From contig NZ_MDGL01000015.1 of the NCBI RefSeq assembly GCF_002742265.1, positions 1 through 41,211 on the forward strand: a stretch of 41,211 nucleotides of DNA, written 5' to 3'. The DNA comes from Maribacter sp. 4G9. GTDB taxonomy: Bacteria; Bacteroidota; Bacteroidia; Flavobacteriales; Flavobacteriaceae. Below, one piece after another: positions 8,516-18,600 of the stretch. Position 1 is the first letter of the stretch; each line of letters starts with the position of its first letter. Position numbers and translations under genes: made by a program. The notes beneath the pieces are model-generated. The model saw only the letters and a program-made list of their open reading frames with translations. It was not told the DNA's origin and searched no databases.

Positions 8516-8782
8516 TTAGAAAAACAAAATATATAGGCACACCAAAAAGGCCAAGAAACAAACTACCAACTTCATATATGAAATATTCGTGAAGTAACCT
8601 GCCATTTCACGTACACTTACTCGCTTAAAATAATGAGGATCTGCACGGTCCTCCATAATTTGAAGCAAAATTTCACCGTCGAAATAGTGCATCAAACAAT
8701 AGGATGCCCAGGGCATTCGTTTTAAGGAAAGGACAAGGTTCCTACCACATCGTATAAAATTGATTTGAGGCTTAAAAAACAC
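8516..8782 (-). CDS. Possible small membrane protein, doubtful
   Basis: An 88-codon frame occupies most of the 370 bp gap between the permease and the AsmA-like gene and overlaps the first 18 bases of the latter on the opposite strand. The C-terminal third is a plausible membrane segment (LVVCFLAFLVCLYILFF) and the middle is of normal protein composition (FDGEILLQIMEDRADPHYF). A later start at the MPWASYC methionine would avoid the overlap. No family is recognised; it could be a real small protein, a remnant of a longer one, or a chance frame. Confidence 0.25.
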   Translation of the reverse strand: MFFKPQINFIRCGRNLVLSLKRMPWASYCLMHYFDGEILLQIMEDRADPHYFKRVSVREMAGYFTNISYMKLVVCFLAFLVCLYILFF

Positions 8783-11700
8783 TGGAAACGGATCGTCTTG
8801 TGCATCTTCTTGGTGCCTATGCTCCTTATAGGGGCCCTACTACTCTATGTCCAAAGCCACCAGTCTAAAATTATCCAAGAACAGATTGCCCTTCTCAACC
8901 TGGAGCATAAAGGCCGTATTACCATGGGCAAGAGTAATTTGTCCATTTTCGGTAATTTTCCGGACCTCTCCATAAAGATCTATGACGTTCAGGTCTTGGA
9001 GTCCAAGTTTGAAAATGCCCCCCTGATCATGGACGTTAAGGATATATATGTGGGCTTCAACCTTTGGGATATTCTGAGCGGAAACTACGAGATCCACTCG
9101 CTTTTAATAGAGGACGGGCTTCTTAATATAGTCGTTCACGAGGATAATAGCACCAATATCCAAAATTCCCTGATGACCACTTCTAACGAGGGTACGGCGA
9201 CCACGAATATTCGTTTGAACAAGATCCGATTAAAAAACCTGGATGTCCATACCTTGGATGAAGCAACCCAAACCGATGTTGAAAAATTCATTTACGATGC
9301 CAAAGGGGGCTTTGGTATACAGGACGGTATGATTGCCGGACATATTGATACGGAACTGGAACTGAACGTGATCAAAGAGGGCGACACCACATTTATCCGT
9401 AAAAAACATTTTGAGATCCACACAGACCTGGTGTTCAATGAAGCTACGGGCATACTGGACATAGCGCCCAGCGGAATTGTTATGGAGAACGGTGATTTTG
9501 AGCTTGAGGGGTCTATAGATGCCAAAAACGATATGGCCCTTGACCTTGCCATTAAGGGCACAAAGCCCAATTTTGATATGCTCATTGCATTTGCCCCGGC
9601 AGATGTTATCCCCCTTTTGGAGAGGTATAAAAATGCCGGGGAAATTTATTTCAATGCCACCGTAAAAGGTGCGGCAAACAAAGGTAACAGGCCCGCGATT
9701 TTTGCCCAATTTGGTGCTGGAAAAGCCTTTTTGGAGCATCCTACCAGTGCAAAGAAAATAGATAATATGGGCTTTAAGGGCCATTTTAGCAATGGGGCCA
9801 ACAGGGATGCCAGCACCATGGAATTTTCCTTGACCAATATGGCCGCCTCCCTAGAGAAAGGCGAGTTTAAAGGGTCGATCTTTGTACGGAATTTTGAATC
9901 CCCTGAGGTGGATATGCAAATGCAGGCAGACTTCAACCTGGATTTCATCTCGGAATTTTTAGAACTGCGACAGGTACGGAACGTCTCTGGCAACATCAAA
10001 CTAAAGATGAATTTTCATGATATCATAGATATCGATCATCCTCAAAAGGCGTTGCAGCAACTCAATCAGGCCTACTATGCGGCCCTGAAGGTTGAAAATT
10101 TGCACCTGGAGGCGGACAATCTACCCGTACAGCTCGATAGTTTACAAGTGGAGCTGGAGATGAACGGCAAGGAGGCCACGCTCAAACAATTTGAGCTCTT
10201 AATGGGCAATTCCGATGTTTCCATACGCGGTTTTTTGTCAGACTTACCGTCCATTGTACATCATACCAACACACCCGTGAAGGCGCATTTGGATATTGCC
10301 TCCAACTACTTGGATATTGCGGCATTGACAGGGTTTTCACCACAAGACTCCATCCAAACAGGAATCGATGAACAGGTGGAAAATCTGAAAATGGGCGTTT
10401 CCTTTGTGGGTACCGCCAAAGACTTTACGGAATCCGAATATTTGCCCAAAGGGGAATTTTATATCGATAGCCTCCATGCAGACTTAAAGCACTACCCACA
10501 TCGTTTGCATGATTTTCAAGCCGATGTGCTCATCAATGACGTGGATTTGAAACTAGTGGACTTCAAGGGCTATATTGACGATAGCGATTTTCATTTTAAT
10601 GGATGGGTACAGGATTATGCCTTTTGGATACGACCCGAACGAAATGGCGATGTAGCCTTGGATTTCAACCTTACCTCAAAAAAGTTGCGACTGGAGGACG
10701 TGTTCTCCTACAAGGGGGAAAATTATGTGCCGGAAGAATACCGACATGAAATATTTGACGATCTGGCCCTGCATTTTACATCAAGGATGCATTATACGGA
10801 TGCTTCGCTACAATCCGTTGCTGTTGACCTGGACAAGTTGGATACCAAAATGGAACTACATCCGCAACGTTTTCACGATTTTAAGGGCAACATCAGGTAT
10901 GAGGACAATCATATCATGATCAATGATTTTCACGGCGAAATTGGTTCTACCAAGTTTAAGGTCGACCTGAACTATTTTCTAGGGGAAGACCCATCACTGC
11001 AAATACGTGACAATTACCTAGAATTAAGTGCGGATTATATTGATTACGATGCCCTATTCAAATTTGACCTAAGCCCTCCTCAAGCCAAAGAGGCCATTAC
11101 ATCCACCACAGAGGATGTTGCGGCCCATGCAGAGGCTTTTAACATTTATGAACTACCGTTTACCAATATGCGCTTTCAGGCGGATATCGCCCATTTCGTA
11201 TACCACAGGATAGACCTTCAAAACATAAAGGCAGCGTTACGAACGTCGCCCGATCATTATGTGTACGTGGATACGCTTAGCATGGATGCAGCTGGGGGAA
11301 ACATTCGTTTGAAAGGCTATTTTAATGGGAGTGACCCAAAACACATCTATATGCAGCCGGAGTTGGTCATGACCAATGTGGACCTTGATCAACTACTCCT
11401 CAAATTTGAAAATTTTGGGCAAGACCACCTTGTTTCTGAAAATTTGCAAGGAAAGCTTACCGCCAAAATAAACGGCAACATAAGGGTATATCCTGATTTA
11501 GTGCCAGATTTGGACCAATCTTCCCTTGAAATGGACGTGAAGGTATTGGACGGAAAACTAAAGAATTATGATCCTATGTTGGCACTTTCGGACTATATGG
11601 GAGACAAGAACCTGCGCAACATTCGGTTTGACACCCTCCAAAATAGTTTGGCCATTGACAAAGGGAAAATCACTATTCCAGCGATGTCCATTGAATCTAC

Positions 11701-11953
11701 CCTAGGTCACATGGAACTGTCAGGAACACACGATAGCGGTCAGAATATAGACTATTACCTACGCTTACCTTGGGAAACGGTACGCAAGGCGACATGGCAA
11801 AAACTGTTCGGAAGCAAAAAGGACAGTATTGTTGAACAAGATAGGGAAGATGAAATCGTAGAAGTAGACCCCAACAGAAAAACCAAGTTTCTCAATCTAA
11901 AGATACAGGGAACCATAGACGACTATAAAGTTTCCGTGGGCAAGAAAAAGTAA
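8765..11953 (+). CDS. AsmA-like (AsmA/TamB superfamily) membrane-anchored protein
   Basis: The 1062-residue protein has one N-terminal membrane segment (about residues 9-29, IVLCIFLVPMLLIGALLLYV) and a long periplasmic part of repeated amphipathic beta strands. The start resembles the AsmA domain: IYDVQVLESKFENAPLIMDVKDIYVGF followed by DILSGNYEIHSLLIEDG. The C-terminal part carries the usual AsmA_2-type LDGKLKNYDPMLALSDY and a closing strand region. Family members bridge the periplasm and help move or position outer-membrane lipids. The only start that keeps the membrane segment is TTG at 8765; no ATG or GTG precedes it before an in-frame stop at 8723. It stands alone on its strand. Confidence 0.85.
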   Translation: MRLKKHWKRIVLCIFLVPMLLIGALLLYVQSHQSKIIQEQIALLNLEHKGRITMGKSNLSIFGNFPDLSIKIYDVQVLESKFENAPLIMDVKDIYVGFNLWDILSGNYEIHSLLIEDGLLNIVVHEDNSTNIQNSLMTTSNEGTATTNIRLNKIRLKNLDVHTLDEATQTDVEKFIYDAKGGFGIQDGMIAGHIDTELELNVIKEGDTTFIRKKHFEIHTDLVFNEATGILDIAPSGIVMENGDFELEGSIDAKNDMALDLAIKGTKPNFDMLIAFAPADVIPLLERYKNAGEIYFNATVKGAANKGNRPAIFAQFGAGKAFLEHPTSAKKIDNMGFKGHFSNGANRDASTMEFSLTNMAASLEKGEFKGSIFVRNFESPEVDMQMQADFNLDFISEFLELRQVRNVSGNIKLKMNFHDIIDIDHPQKALQQLNQAYYAALKVENLHLEADNLPVQLDSLQVELEMNGKEATLKQFELLMGNSDVSIRGFLSDLPSIVHHTNTPVKAHLDIASNYLDIAALTGFSPQDSIQTGIDEQVENLKMGVSFVGTAKDFTESEYLPKGEFYIDSLHADLKHYPHRLHDFQADVLINDVDLKLVDFKGYIDDSDFHFNGWVQDYAFWIRPERNGDVALDFNLTSKKLRLEDVFSYKGENYVPEEYRHEIFDDLALHFTSRMHYTDASLQSVAVDLDKLDTKMELHPQRFHDFKGNIRYEDNHIMINDFHGEIGSTKFKVDLNYFLGEDPSLQIRDNYLELSADYIDYDALFKFDLSPPQAKEAITSTTEDVAAHAEAFNIYELPFTNMRFQADIAHFVYHRIDLQNIKAALRTSPDHYVYVDTLSMDAAGGNIRLKGYFNGSDPKHIYMQPELVMTNVDLDQLLLKFENFGQDHLVSENLQGKLTAKINGNIRVYPDLVPDLDQSSLEMDVKVLDGKLKNYDPMLALSDYMGDKNLRNIRFDTLQNSLAIDKGKITIPAMSIESTLGHMELSGTHDSGQNIDYYLRLPWETVRKATWQKLFGSKKDSIVEQDREDEIVEVDPNRKTKFLNLKIQGTIDDYKVSVGKKK

Positions 11954-12239
11954 TAGCGTGCCTACTATTTTAAAGTGACCTGTTTATTAATTTAGAGTAT
12001 GTAATTTTCCTATAAGAATTTTTGGGCATTTGGATTTCGCTCACCCACTCCACTCCTAACCCAAAACAACTGATTTATGACGACAAAAAACTTATGAAAT
12101 TACACCCGGATCCCATACAACAAAGCAACCCTGAGAACGTTATCATAGTTGATTATTCCTGTCTTGTAGGGAATCCTTGAAAAAGGTTTGGCCGCAATTT
12201 GCGGGCAGGTCAGGGAACAAAACTTCAATAATTGATTTT

Positions 12240-13313
12240 ATGAAAAACGGGTATTTGCTTTTAATATTCCTATTTGGTATGGTGGGGAGCTGTTCAACAT
12301 CAGACGATAGCCCTATTGAGGTTCTCAATCCAACCATGTATTTTCCACCTGTAGGAAGCAATACGTGGGAAACGGTTACACCAAGTAGTTTGGAATGGAA
12401 CGAATCACAAATTGACCCTTTGAGAGACTTTCTCATCCAGACCAATTCCAAATCCTTTATGATCCTCGTCAATGGTAGGATCGTGATTGAAGAGTATTTT
12501 GACGGCCATACGGCCCAAGAACCTTGGGAATGGAACAGCGCCGGAAAGACCTTGGTGTCCGCCACCACAGGAATCGCACAGCAAAACGGACTTATTGATA
12601 TCGATAACAAGGCGTCCGACTATCTAGGGACCGACTGGACCAATATGGACCTGGACAAGGAAAACCTAATTACGGTAAGGAATCTGCTGACGATGACCTC
12701 GGGAATCGATGATACCAAACAATTGGTCGTAAAATCCAACCTTACCTATGTGGCCGATGCCGGCACCCGATGGGCCTACGGCAACGTGTTTCAAAAATTG
12801 ATGGATGTCGTGGCCGAATCCAGTGCGACGGAATTTGAAACCTACTTCAATGCCACCCTCAAGTCGAAAATAGGCATGGACGGGTTTTGGAACGTGGGAA
12901 CGATTTTTACCATTTATCATAGCACGACCCGGAGCATGGCCCGGTTTGGTCTGCTCAGCCTTAATAACGGCACCTGGGACGGGGAGCAAATCATTGATGC
13001 ATCCTTCTTTACCGAATCTGTAACTACCTCCCAAAGTATCAATCCCTCCTACGGATACCTTTGGTGGTTGAATGGAAAATCCCAGTTTATGGTACCTAGT
13101 GAACAAACCGTGTATCCAGGTTCCTTGGTCCCAAATGCCCCTGCCGATATGGTGGCGGCCATGGGTGCCAAGGATCAACGTATCTATGTGGTTCCCAGCA
13201 AAAACATGGTGGTCATACGTATGGGAGATGCTTCGGACCCACAAAATCCCAATTTTGCGGTATCTGGTTTTGACAATACCCTATGGGGAAGAATAAATGC
13301 AGTTATTGACTAG
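12240..13313 (+). CDS. Serine hydrolase of the beta-lactamase/class C-like family, lipoprotein
   Basis: The start at 12240 (MKNGYLLLIFLFGMVGSC) gives a lipoprotein of 357 residues with the lipobox at C18; the frame is open 21 codons upstream, but these do not look like part of the protein. The catalytic SxxK motif is S100-AG-K103 and the YxN-type motif is Y180-G-N182. The surrounding text WEWNSAGKTL and VRNLLTMTSGID is standard for class C-like esterases and D-peptidases. The C-terminal part has YGYLWWLNG and AMGAKDQRIYVVPSKNMVVIRMG, also standard. Activity could be esterase, D-aminopeptidase or amidase; antibiotic resistance is not implied. It precedes the Arg/Asp-rich protein gene by 73 bp. 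Confidence 0.85.
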   Translation: MKNGYLLLIFLFGMVGSCSTSDDSPIEVLNPTMYFPPVGSNTWETVTPSSLEWNESQIDPLRDFLIQTNSKSFMILVNGRIVIEEYFDGHTAQEPWEWNSAGKTLVSATTGIAQQNGLIDIDNKASDYLGTDWTNMDLDKENLITVRNLLTMTSGIDDTKQLVVKSNLTYVADAGTRWAYGNVFQKLMDVVAESSATEFETYFNATLKSKIGMDGFWNVGTIFTIYHSTTRSMARFGLLSLNNGTWDGEQIIDASFFTESVTTSQSINPSYGYLWWLNGKSQFMVPSEQTVYPGSLVPNAPADMVAAMGAKDQRIYVVPSKNMVVIRMGDASDPQNPNFAVSGFDNTLWGRINAVID

Positions 13314-13386
13314 AACTCGATACCTCCACTCCATTGACTACGATCTTAATATATAAACATCTTACACACCGATAAAGCTTATAACG

Positions 13387-14064
13387 ATGAAAAGAAATAC
13401 CTATATCTCTACCACTCTTGCCCTGATGACCACACTCTTCGCTTCGGCTCAGAATGCCAAGGAAACCGTTCAGGACCACCGACAAATCAAGGTGGGTAAC
13501 GCACAATTGGAACGTGATACCAAAGAACTGGAAACCTTTAAAGCCGATGTATCCGAATTCCAATCGGCCCTTGAAAATGGCGACGCAAACTTGGCCCAAA
13601 AGTATCGAAAGGGAATCCTTTCCGCCATGGAACGGGAGATTCAACAGGCCGAGGGAAAAGTAGCCAGGGCCAAACGGGAAGTGGTGCAAAGTTCCGTGGA
13701 AAAAGGAACCAACAGAAGGGAAAAAAGAAGGAACCGCAGAGGCTACGAGGGTACACCTGACGATAGAAGGGATATGCGTCGCGACCGAAGGAATACCCGT
13801 GACGACCGACGTGATAAAAGGGACGATGTAGCCGACCGTGCCGAATTGGAAGTCCGATTGGAAAACCAAAAAGCCCTATACGAAAACGCAAAAGCCGATG
13901 AATCCCTTGGAAATGGCATTCTTGAAAGGTTTATCACTACCATGAACAATGACCTGTTGGAGACACAGGAAGAACTTAGGGAGGATAAAGGTGAATTACG
14001 GGAAGACCGTCGCGAACGCAGGGACGACCGTAGGGAGCGAAAGGAAAACAGAATGAACGGTTAA
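13387..14064 (+). CDS. Secreted Arg/Asp/Glu-rich coiled-coil protein, unknown function
   Basis: The 225 residues begin with a signal peptide (MKRNTYISTTLALMTTLFASAQ). The mature protein is almost entirely charged helix: a coiled-coil-like stretch at about 35-100, a block at about 108-145 built from alternating Arg and Asp (DRRDMRRDRR, DDRRDKRDD), a second helical part with ENQKALYENAKAD, and a tail of RED/RER repeats (ELREDRRERRDDRRERKEN). The base sequence under both charged blocks is internally repetitive. I do not recognise a family. Alternating opposite charges suggest a stiff single helix or a polyelectrolyte that binds surfaces, nucleic acids or minerals. It may be co-transcribed with the serine hydrolase upstream. 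Confidence 0.75.
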   Translation: MKRNTYISTTLALMTTLFASAQNAKETVQDHRQIKVGNAQLERDTKELETFKADVSEFQSALENGDANLAQKYRKGILSAMEREIQQAEGKVARAKREVVQSSVEKGTNRREKRRNRRGYEGTPDDRRDMRRDRRNTRDDRRDKRDDVADRAELEVRLENQKALYENAKADESLGNGILERFITTMNNDLLETQEELREDKGELREDRRERRDDRRERKENRMNG

Positions 14065-14106
14065 TCCTTTAGGTTAAAAAGGTGTATACCCTATTCTTAT
14101 CATGGT

Positions 14107-14232
14107 TTAATAACGCAATTTAATCCCGGATTTACAGGCATTATAACACCTCAGGTGCAACTCCTCTACCAAATCAAACATATCAACTTCTCTGTTTAGG
14201 ATGCCATGAGCATATCCGTTCTTTTGGTGCTT
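14107..14232 (-). pseudogene. Decayed 3' fragment of a second copy of the 14940-15545 gene
   Basis: The minus strand frame ending at the stop 14107-14109 reads MFDLVEELHLRCYNACK then SGIKLRY. The intact gene ends with MFDVIEELHQRHYNICK then LLDFRLYY. Just before this the fragment has NGYAHG, which fits SGYGHA in the intact protein, with about 20 intervening residues missing. A stop codon at 14233-14235 closes the frame upstream. Only the C-terminal tail of the paralogue survives. Confidence 0.75.
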
Positions 14233-14290
14233 TCATTTACAGATGCAACTAGTGAAACAAGGGCCAATACTACTTGTTTACATACACCTA

Positions 14291-14722
14291 TCAAGGGCGC
14301 ACTCCCTTAGTTCCTTTTATTTGCAAGCTGCCCTCCGGGGTTTCAGCAATCCCACTGATGATATCACCTTGCGCCTCTAAGGCAACCTTGACCAAGGAGC
14401 CCTCAACGTATACTTTAAAGTTGATTTTATTTCCTTGAACAACAACACTTTCTGCGTTAATACTTCCTCCAGGCAACATAATTTTTACCGTAAAATTGTC
14501 CTGTTCCTTGTTGATGAGCAAATCACCCTTACTATATTCATAAGGAGCGTTAGGCACGGAATAATTCCAATATCCTACTAGTTCCTCCTCGCCAAACCTA
14601 AAGGTATTGTGAACGATTTTTTCATTTTTATGCTGCACCATTAAAGCTGCACTCATTGATGAACTAAATACAAGAAAAGCCGTGCAAAAAAGTACTAATT
14701 GTAGTTCTCTGAATTTTTTCAT
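14291..14722 (-). CDS. Small secreted beta-rich protein, unknown function
   Basis: The 143 residues begin with a signal peptide (MKKFRELQLVLFCTAFLVFSSSMSA). The mature part has the order GYWNYSVPNAPYEYSKGDLLI, a run of short strands around NFTVKIMLPGGSINAESVVVQ, and a final strand pair ending ISGIAETPEGSLQIKGTKG. This pattern, where a domain tests for a response and ends with a glycine-rich strand, recurs in small flavobacterial secreted proteins, but I cannot name the family. It lies between the decayed paralogue fragment and the gene at 14940, on the same strand, with a gap of about 220 bp to the latter. Confidence 0.65.
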   Translation of the reverse strand: MKKFRELQLVLFCTAFLVFSSSMSAALMVQHKNEKIVHNTFRFGEEELVGYWNYSVPNAPYEYSKGDLLINKEQDNFTVKIMLPGGSINAESVVVQGNKINFKVYVEGSLVKVALEAQGDIISGIAETPEGSLQIKGTKGVRP

Positions 14723-14939
14723 TTTAGCTGATTTATTGTTCTAGGTTGAATATATTAAATAATTTTACAGCCCCATTAGTTTGCTAGGAGAAGTTACAAA
14801 TTTCTAAGAAATTATGCATCAATTATGCGAACTTTACAACTTCGCAACGGCAACTGTGAGCCGAACGAGCAGGGAAACCCTAGCCTACTCTGTAAAGATG
14901 GTAACTTGGTACCTTTTTCAAGAAATTGGCAGCGCGGGA

Positions 14940-15545
14940 TTAATAATACAACCTAAAATCCAGCAGCTTGCAGATATTGTAATGCCGTTGGTGCAATTCC
15001 TCTATCACATCGAACATATTGTCATCTTCCTTGAACAGGTTAAAGAAGACTTTGTCCAAGTCGGAGCTGCTGATGCCTTCATAGGCATGGCCATAGCCCG
15101 AAATCGCTTTGGCATTGGTAATATCCAAAAAATATTGGGATTCTTCCTCGTCCAGGTCCAGCACTTTGGCATTGGAAAAATGCAGGATCTTTCCTTTTAA
15201 TCGGCCTTCAAACAGTTCGGCAATTTCCTGTAAACTGTAGTAGTAATCGTTCAGACAAATACTATTAGCCTCCCCGGTCATCACCAAATAGATGATCTCA
15301 TAGTCCTTAAAATGATGGTCGTCCAAAACCAAGGCATTCAAACTGGCTTCCAGCCCTTCAATGGTGTCACAGGTTTGATAGATGCTGGCCACCCCATACT
15401 GCATGGCCAAATGTTCCAGGTTCTTTTGAACTTCGGTAATCGCTTCGGTTTCAATATCATCGACCGCTTCCAAACAGTAAATAAACCGTTCAGTATCGTT
15501 GGTAGGAATTTGGGGCAACTGTCGTCTTTTTGCTAACACATTCAA
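14940..15545 (-). CDS. Cytoplasmic protein resembling a caspase/CHAT fold without catalytic residues (possibly DUF6642)
   Basis: The 201 residues have no signal peptide or membrane segment. The order of elements resembles CHAT/caspase-like peptidases: a helix-strand unit (FIYCLEAVDDIET), a helix ending ALVLDDHHFKDYEIIYLVMTGE, SLQEIAELFEGRLKGKILHFSNAKVLDL, and FLDITNAKAISGYG. In active members the block like LVMTGE carries the catalytic His and the block like LHFSNAKVL carries the catalytic Cys; here these positions are T90 and N125/A126. This is my inference from pattern, with no search done; I believe related proteins are catalogued as DUF6642 but cannot confirm that number. A decayed copy of its 3' end lies at 14107-14232. 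Confidence 0.6.
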   Translation of the reverse strand: MNVLAKRRQLPQIPTNDTERFIYCLEAVDDIETEAITEVQKNLEHLAMQYGVASIYQTCDTIEGLEASLNALVLDDHHFKDYEIIYLVMTGEANSICLNDYYYSLQEIAELFEGRLKGKILHFSNAKVLDLDEEESQYFLDITNAKAISGYGHAYEGISSSDLDKVFFNLFKEDDNMFDVIEELHQRHYNICKLLDFRLYY

Positions 15546-15625
15546 GCCTTTCTGCCAAAGTAAAAAAACACCAAATCAAGCCAAGGATTTTTATGATTTT
15601 TAACGTTTAACGGCTCACTACCGAC

Positions 15626-18600
15626 TTATTTATACTTCGATTCCCAAAGGGCTTCCATCTCCCCCACACGTCTATGCAATTGCGCCGCGGCTTCCTGTGT
15701 GGCGGCTGTTGGTCGGGCATCTGCCTTTTGCAGCACATTGAGCAAAAAGAGCAATTTAGATTGCAGTCCCACAATCGTTTCGTCTTCCAGTTCCAACGCA
15801 TAGATACTTCCATAGATCAAATCGCCATCCTCCGGGGCGCCATCGCCCCTGAAGGCCAACAACTTTTCCTTCTTCCTACCCTTTACCGAGCTGGCGTCAA
15901 TCGCTTCCCGAATCTCCTGCAATCTCTCGTAATCTTTATAGGTCTCTAGGGATAGGTCGGTTTGAAGCTCAAGGGCTTCCTCGCTCATTTCGGAACGAGG
16001 GTCCAGTTTTACTTTGATGTTTTTTTCCAAAATTTTCCCATCAACCTTCAATTGCACTTTATAGGTTCCCGGAGCCACAAAAGGTCCTTCCGGTCCACTG
16101 GGGGTATTATATTGCACGGCCGCAATGGCAAAGGCCCTGTTCGCGCCCTGAGGCTCCTTGTATCGTAGGTTCCAAACAAATCGGTGATGGCCGGGTTCGC
16201 CCGACAATCCTTTGAACGGACGTATCCAATACGTGGGATGCTGCATTTGCGTCGTATCCAATACTTCCGCCCTATCGTCACTGGAAAAATGATTGACCAA
16301 CGCTCCTTCCGAATCCAATATGTTGAGTTCCACCTTTTGTGCATCGGTACCTACATAATAGTCGATAAAAGCACCGTCCGGCGGATTCTCTCCCGTGGGT
16401 TCCTCCGGGGGTAATGGCGTGTCGCTAAACATATTGAACCGTACGCGGTAGGCAACGCTGGGCGAAAATAAATAGGCATTTTGGTCGGAAAAACTAGCCA
16501 ATTCCCTTAACGGACTCACATCGTCCAAAATCCAAATGGAGCGGCCGTGGGTACCTATGACCAGATCATTTTCATGCACCACCAAATCCCGAATAGAAGA
16601 TGCGGGCATGTTCATTCTTAGGGATTGCCAAGAGGCCCCATCATCGGCCGAAAAATAGACCTGCCGCTCCGTTCCGGCATACAACAGTCCTTGTTGTTTC
16701 GGGTCTTCGCGGACCACGTTTACCGGTCCGGAGGGATTCATCCCCGTAACGACTTCTTCCCAGATTTCCCCATAGTTATGGGTCTTATAGATATGGGGTT
16801 GCATATCGTCCTTTCGCATGGCATTCACCGCCACATAGGCCGTTCCCGCATCAAAATGCCCGGCATCGATCTGTGAAATTTTATCCCATGCGGTAATCGA
16901 GGTCGGTGTTACGTCGGTCCAAGTGTTACCCCCGTCCCGAGTCACCTGAATTAGGCCATCGTCCGTACCGGCCCAAATAATATCTTTATCCAAGGGCGAA
17001 GGTCCAATGGCGTAAACAATCGCCCGTTGCGGCATGTTTTCCATCGCGGCCGTTTTGTAATCCCCAACGCTGGTAGGCACTTCTGGTTGTGCTCTGGTGA
17101 GGTCGCCACTGATCTGTTCCCAATGCTGTCCCCCATCATGGGTTTTCCAAATGACATTCGTACCGAACAACAACATACTATCATCGGCCGGATGAAACAA
17201 TAAAGGCATCGTACGTAGGTATCGGAAATCCCTGGAACGCAACACCTCGGGACCCACATATTGTGACTGCCCCGTTTTTTTATTGAACTTGATGACGCGA
17301 CCGCCATACACAATATTGGCATCCTTTGGGTCCGGGGCCACATAGGCATATTCATCGGCACCCACCCCTATAAATTCCCGAAACGAGATTTGACCTCCAT
17401 TGCTCCTACTGGCAATGCCAATGGCGCCACTTTCCTGTTGGCCGCCGTAGACCCAATACGGAAATTGGTTATCCGTGGTCACATGATACAATTGCGCCGT
17501 GGGCTGATTGTACCAAGAACTCCACGTGTCCCCGCCATTTACCGTGATTACGGCACCCTGATCGGCGGCAAAAAGCTTGATTTCCGGATGCAGGGGATTA
17601 ATCCATATCCTATGGTAATCGTCCCCGCCCGGGGCACCTTTGATAGAGGTCCACGTTTTACCGCCATCCACGGATTTGTACGAAGCGATATTCCCCACAA
17701 AAACCACGTTTTCGTCCTTGGGATGTACCTTGATTTCGGCAAAGTCACTGCCACGGCCCCACAGACGGTTTTCCGTAGTGACCAAGCTCCAGTTTTCGCC
17801 GCCATCTTGACTTGTATACACCCCGCCCTTTTCTTCTGCATCTACGGTTGCATACAGCCGTTTGGAATTGCTGGCCGATAGCGCCACCCCTACCCTGCCC
17901 AGGCCCTCTTCCTCTCCCGGAAGTCCGTTGGTAAGAGGTCGCCAGGTGTCCCCGCCATCCGTGGATTTATAGAGTCCGCTGTGGGGACCGGAAAATTTGG
18001 CGTTCTCCCAAGGTCCTTCCTGATGTTCCCATAGCGCGGCGAATAGGACGTTGGAGTCGTTCGGGTCCATTTCCACCTGGATTGCCCCGGTATTAGGATT
18101 GATATACAAGGTCTTATTCCATGTTTTTCCGCCGTCTACCGATTTAAAAATACCCCGCATTTCATTGGCCCCGTACGGATGGCCCAAACCGGCCACATAT
18201 ACGATATCCGGATTGGTGGGGTGTACGATCACACGACTTACTTGTTGCACATCTTCCAGCCCGATATGTTCCCAACTTTTACCACCATTGGTGGATTTGA
18301 ACATCCCATCCCCCACGGCAAGGTCCGGACGGTGCAGCCCTTCGCCGGTACCCACGTAAATGACATTAGGGTCCGAGGGCGAAACCGCCAAATCCCCCAC
18401 GGAACCTGTGGGCACGTCATCAAAAATGGGGTTCCACGTACGGCCATAATCATCCGTTTTCCATACCCCGCCGTTGTTCACCCCAATAAAGAATACATTG
18501 GGTTGGGAAGGTACGCCCACCGCACCTACGGTTCTCCCCGCGCGAAAGGGCCCGATCATCCGGTATTCCAGATCCTGATAATAGGATGGGTCTATTTGCG

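Noticed and set aside
12094..12180. 28-codon frame MKLHPDPIQQSNPEN between the AsmA-like and serine hydrolase genes
   Set aside because: No recognisable motif and no evidence of translation; the gap of 286 bp otherwise shows nothing.
12240..13313. Calling the serine hydrolase an antibiotic-resistance beta-lactamase
   Set aside because: It is a lipoprotein esterase/peptidase-like member with SxxK and YxN but lacks features specific to true class C enzymes.
13303..13869. 188-codon minus-strand frame under the Arg/Asp-rich gene
   Set aside because: It is the antisense shadow of a charged repetitive gene; its text is low-complexity with no motif or start context.
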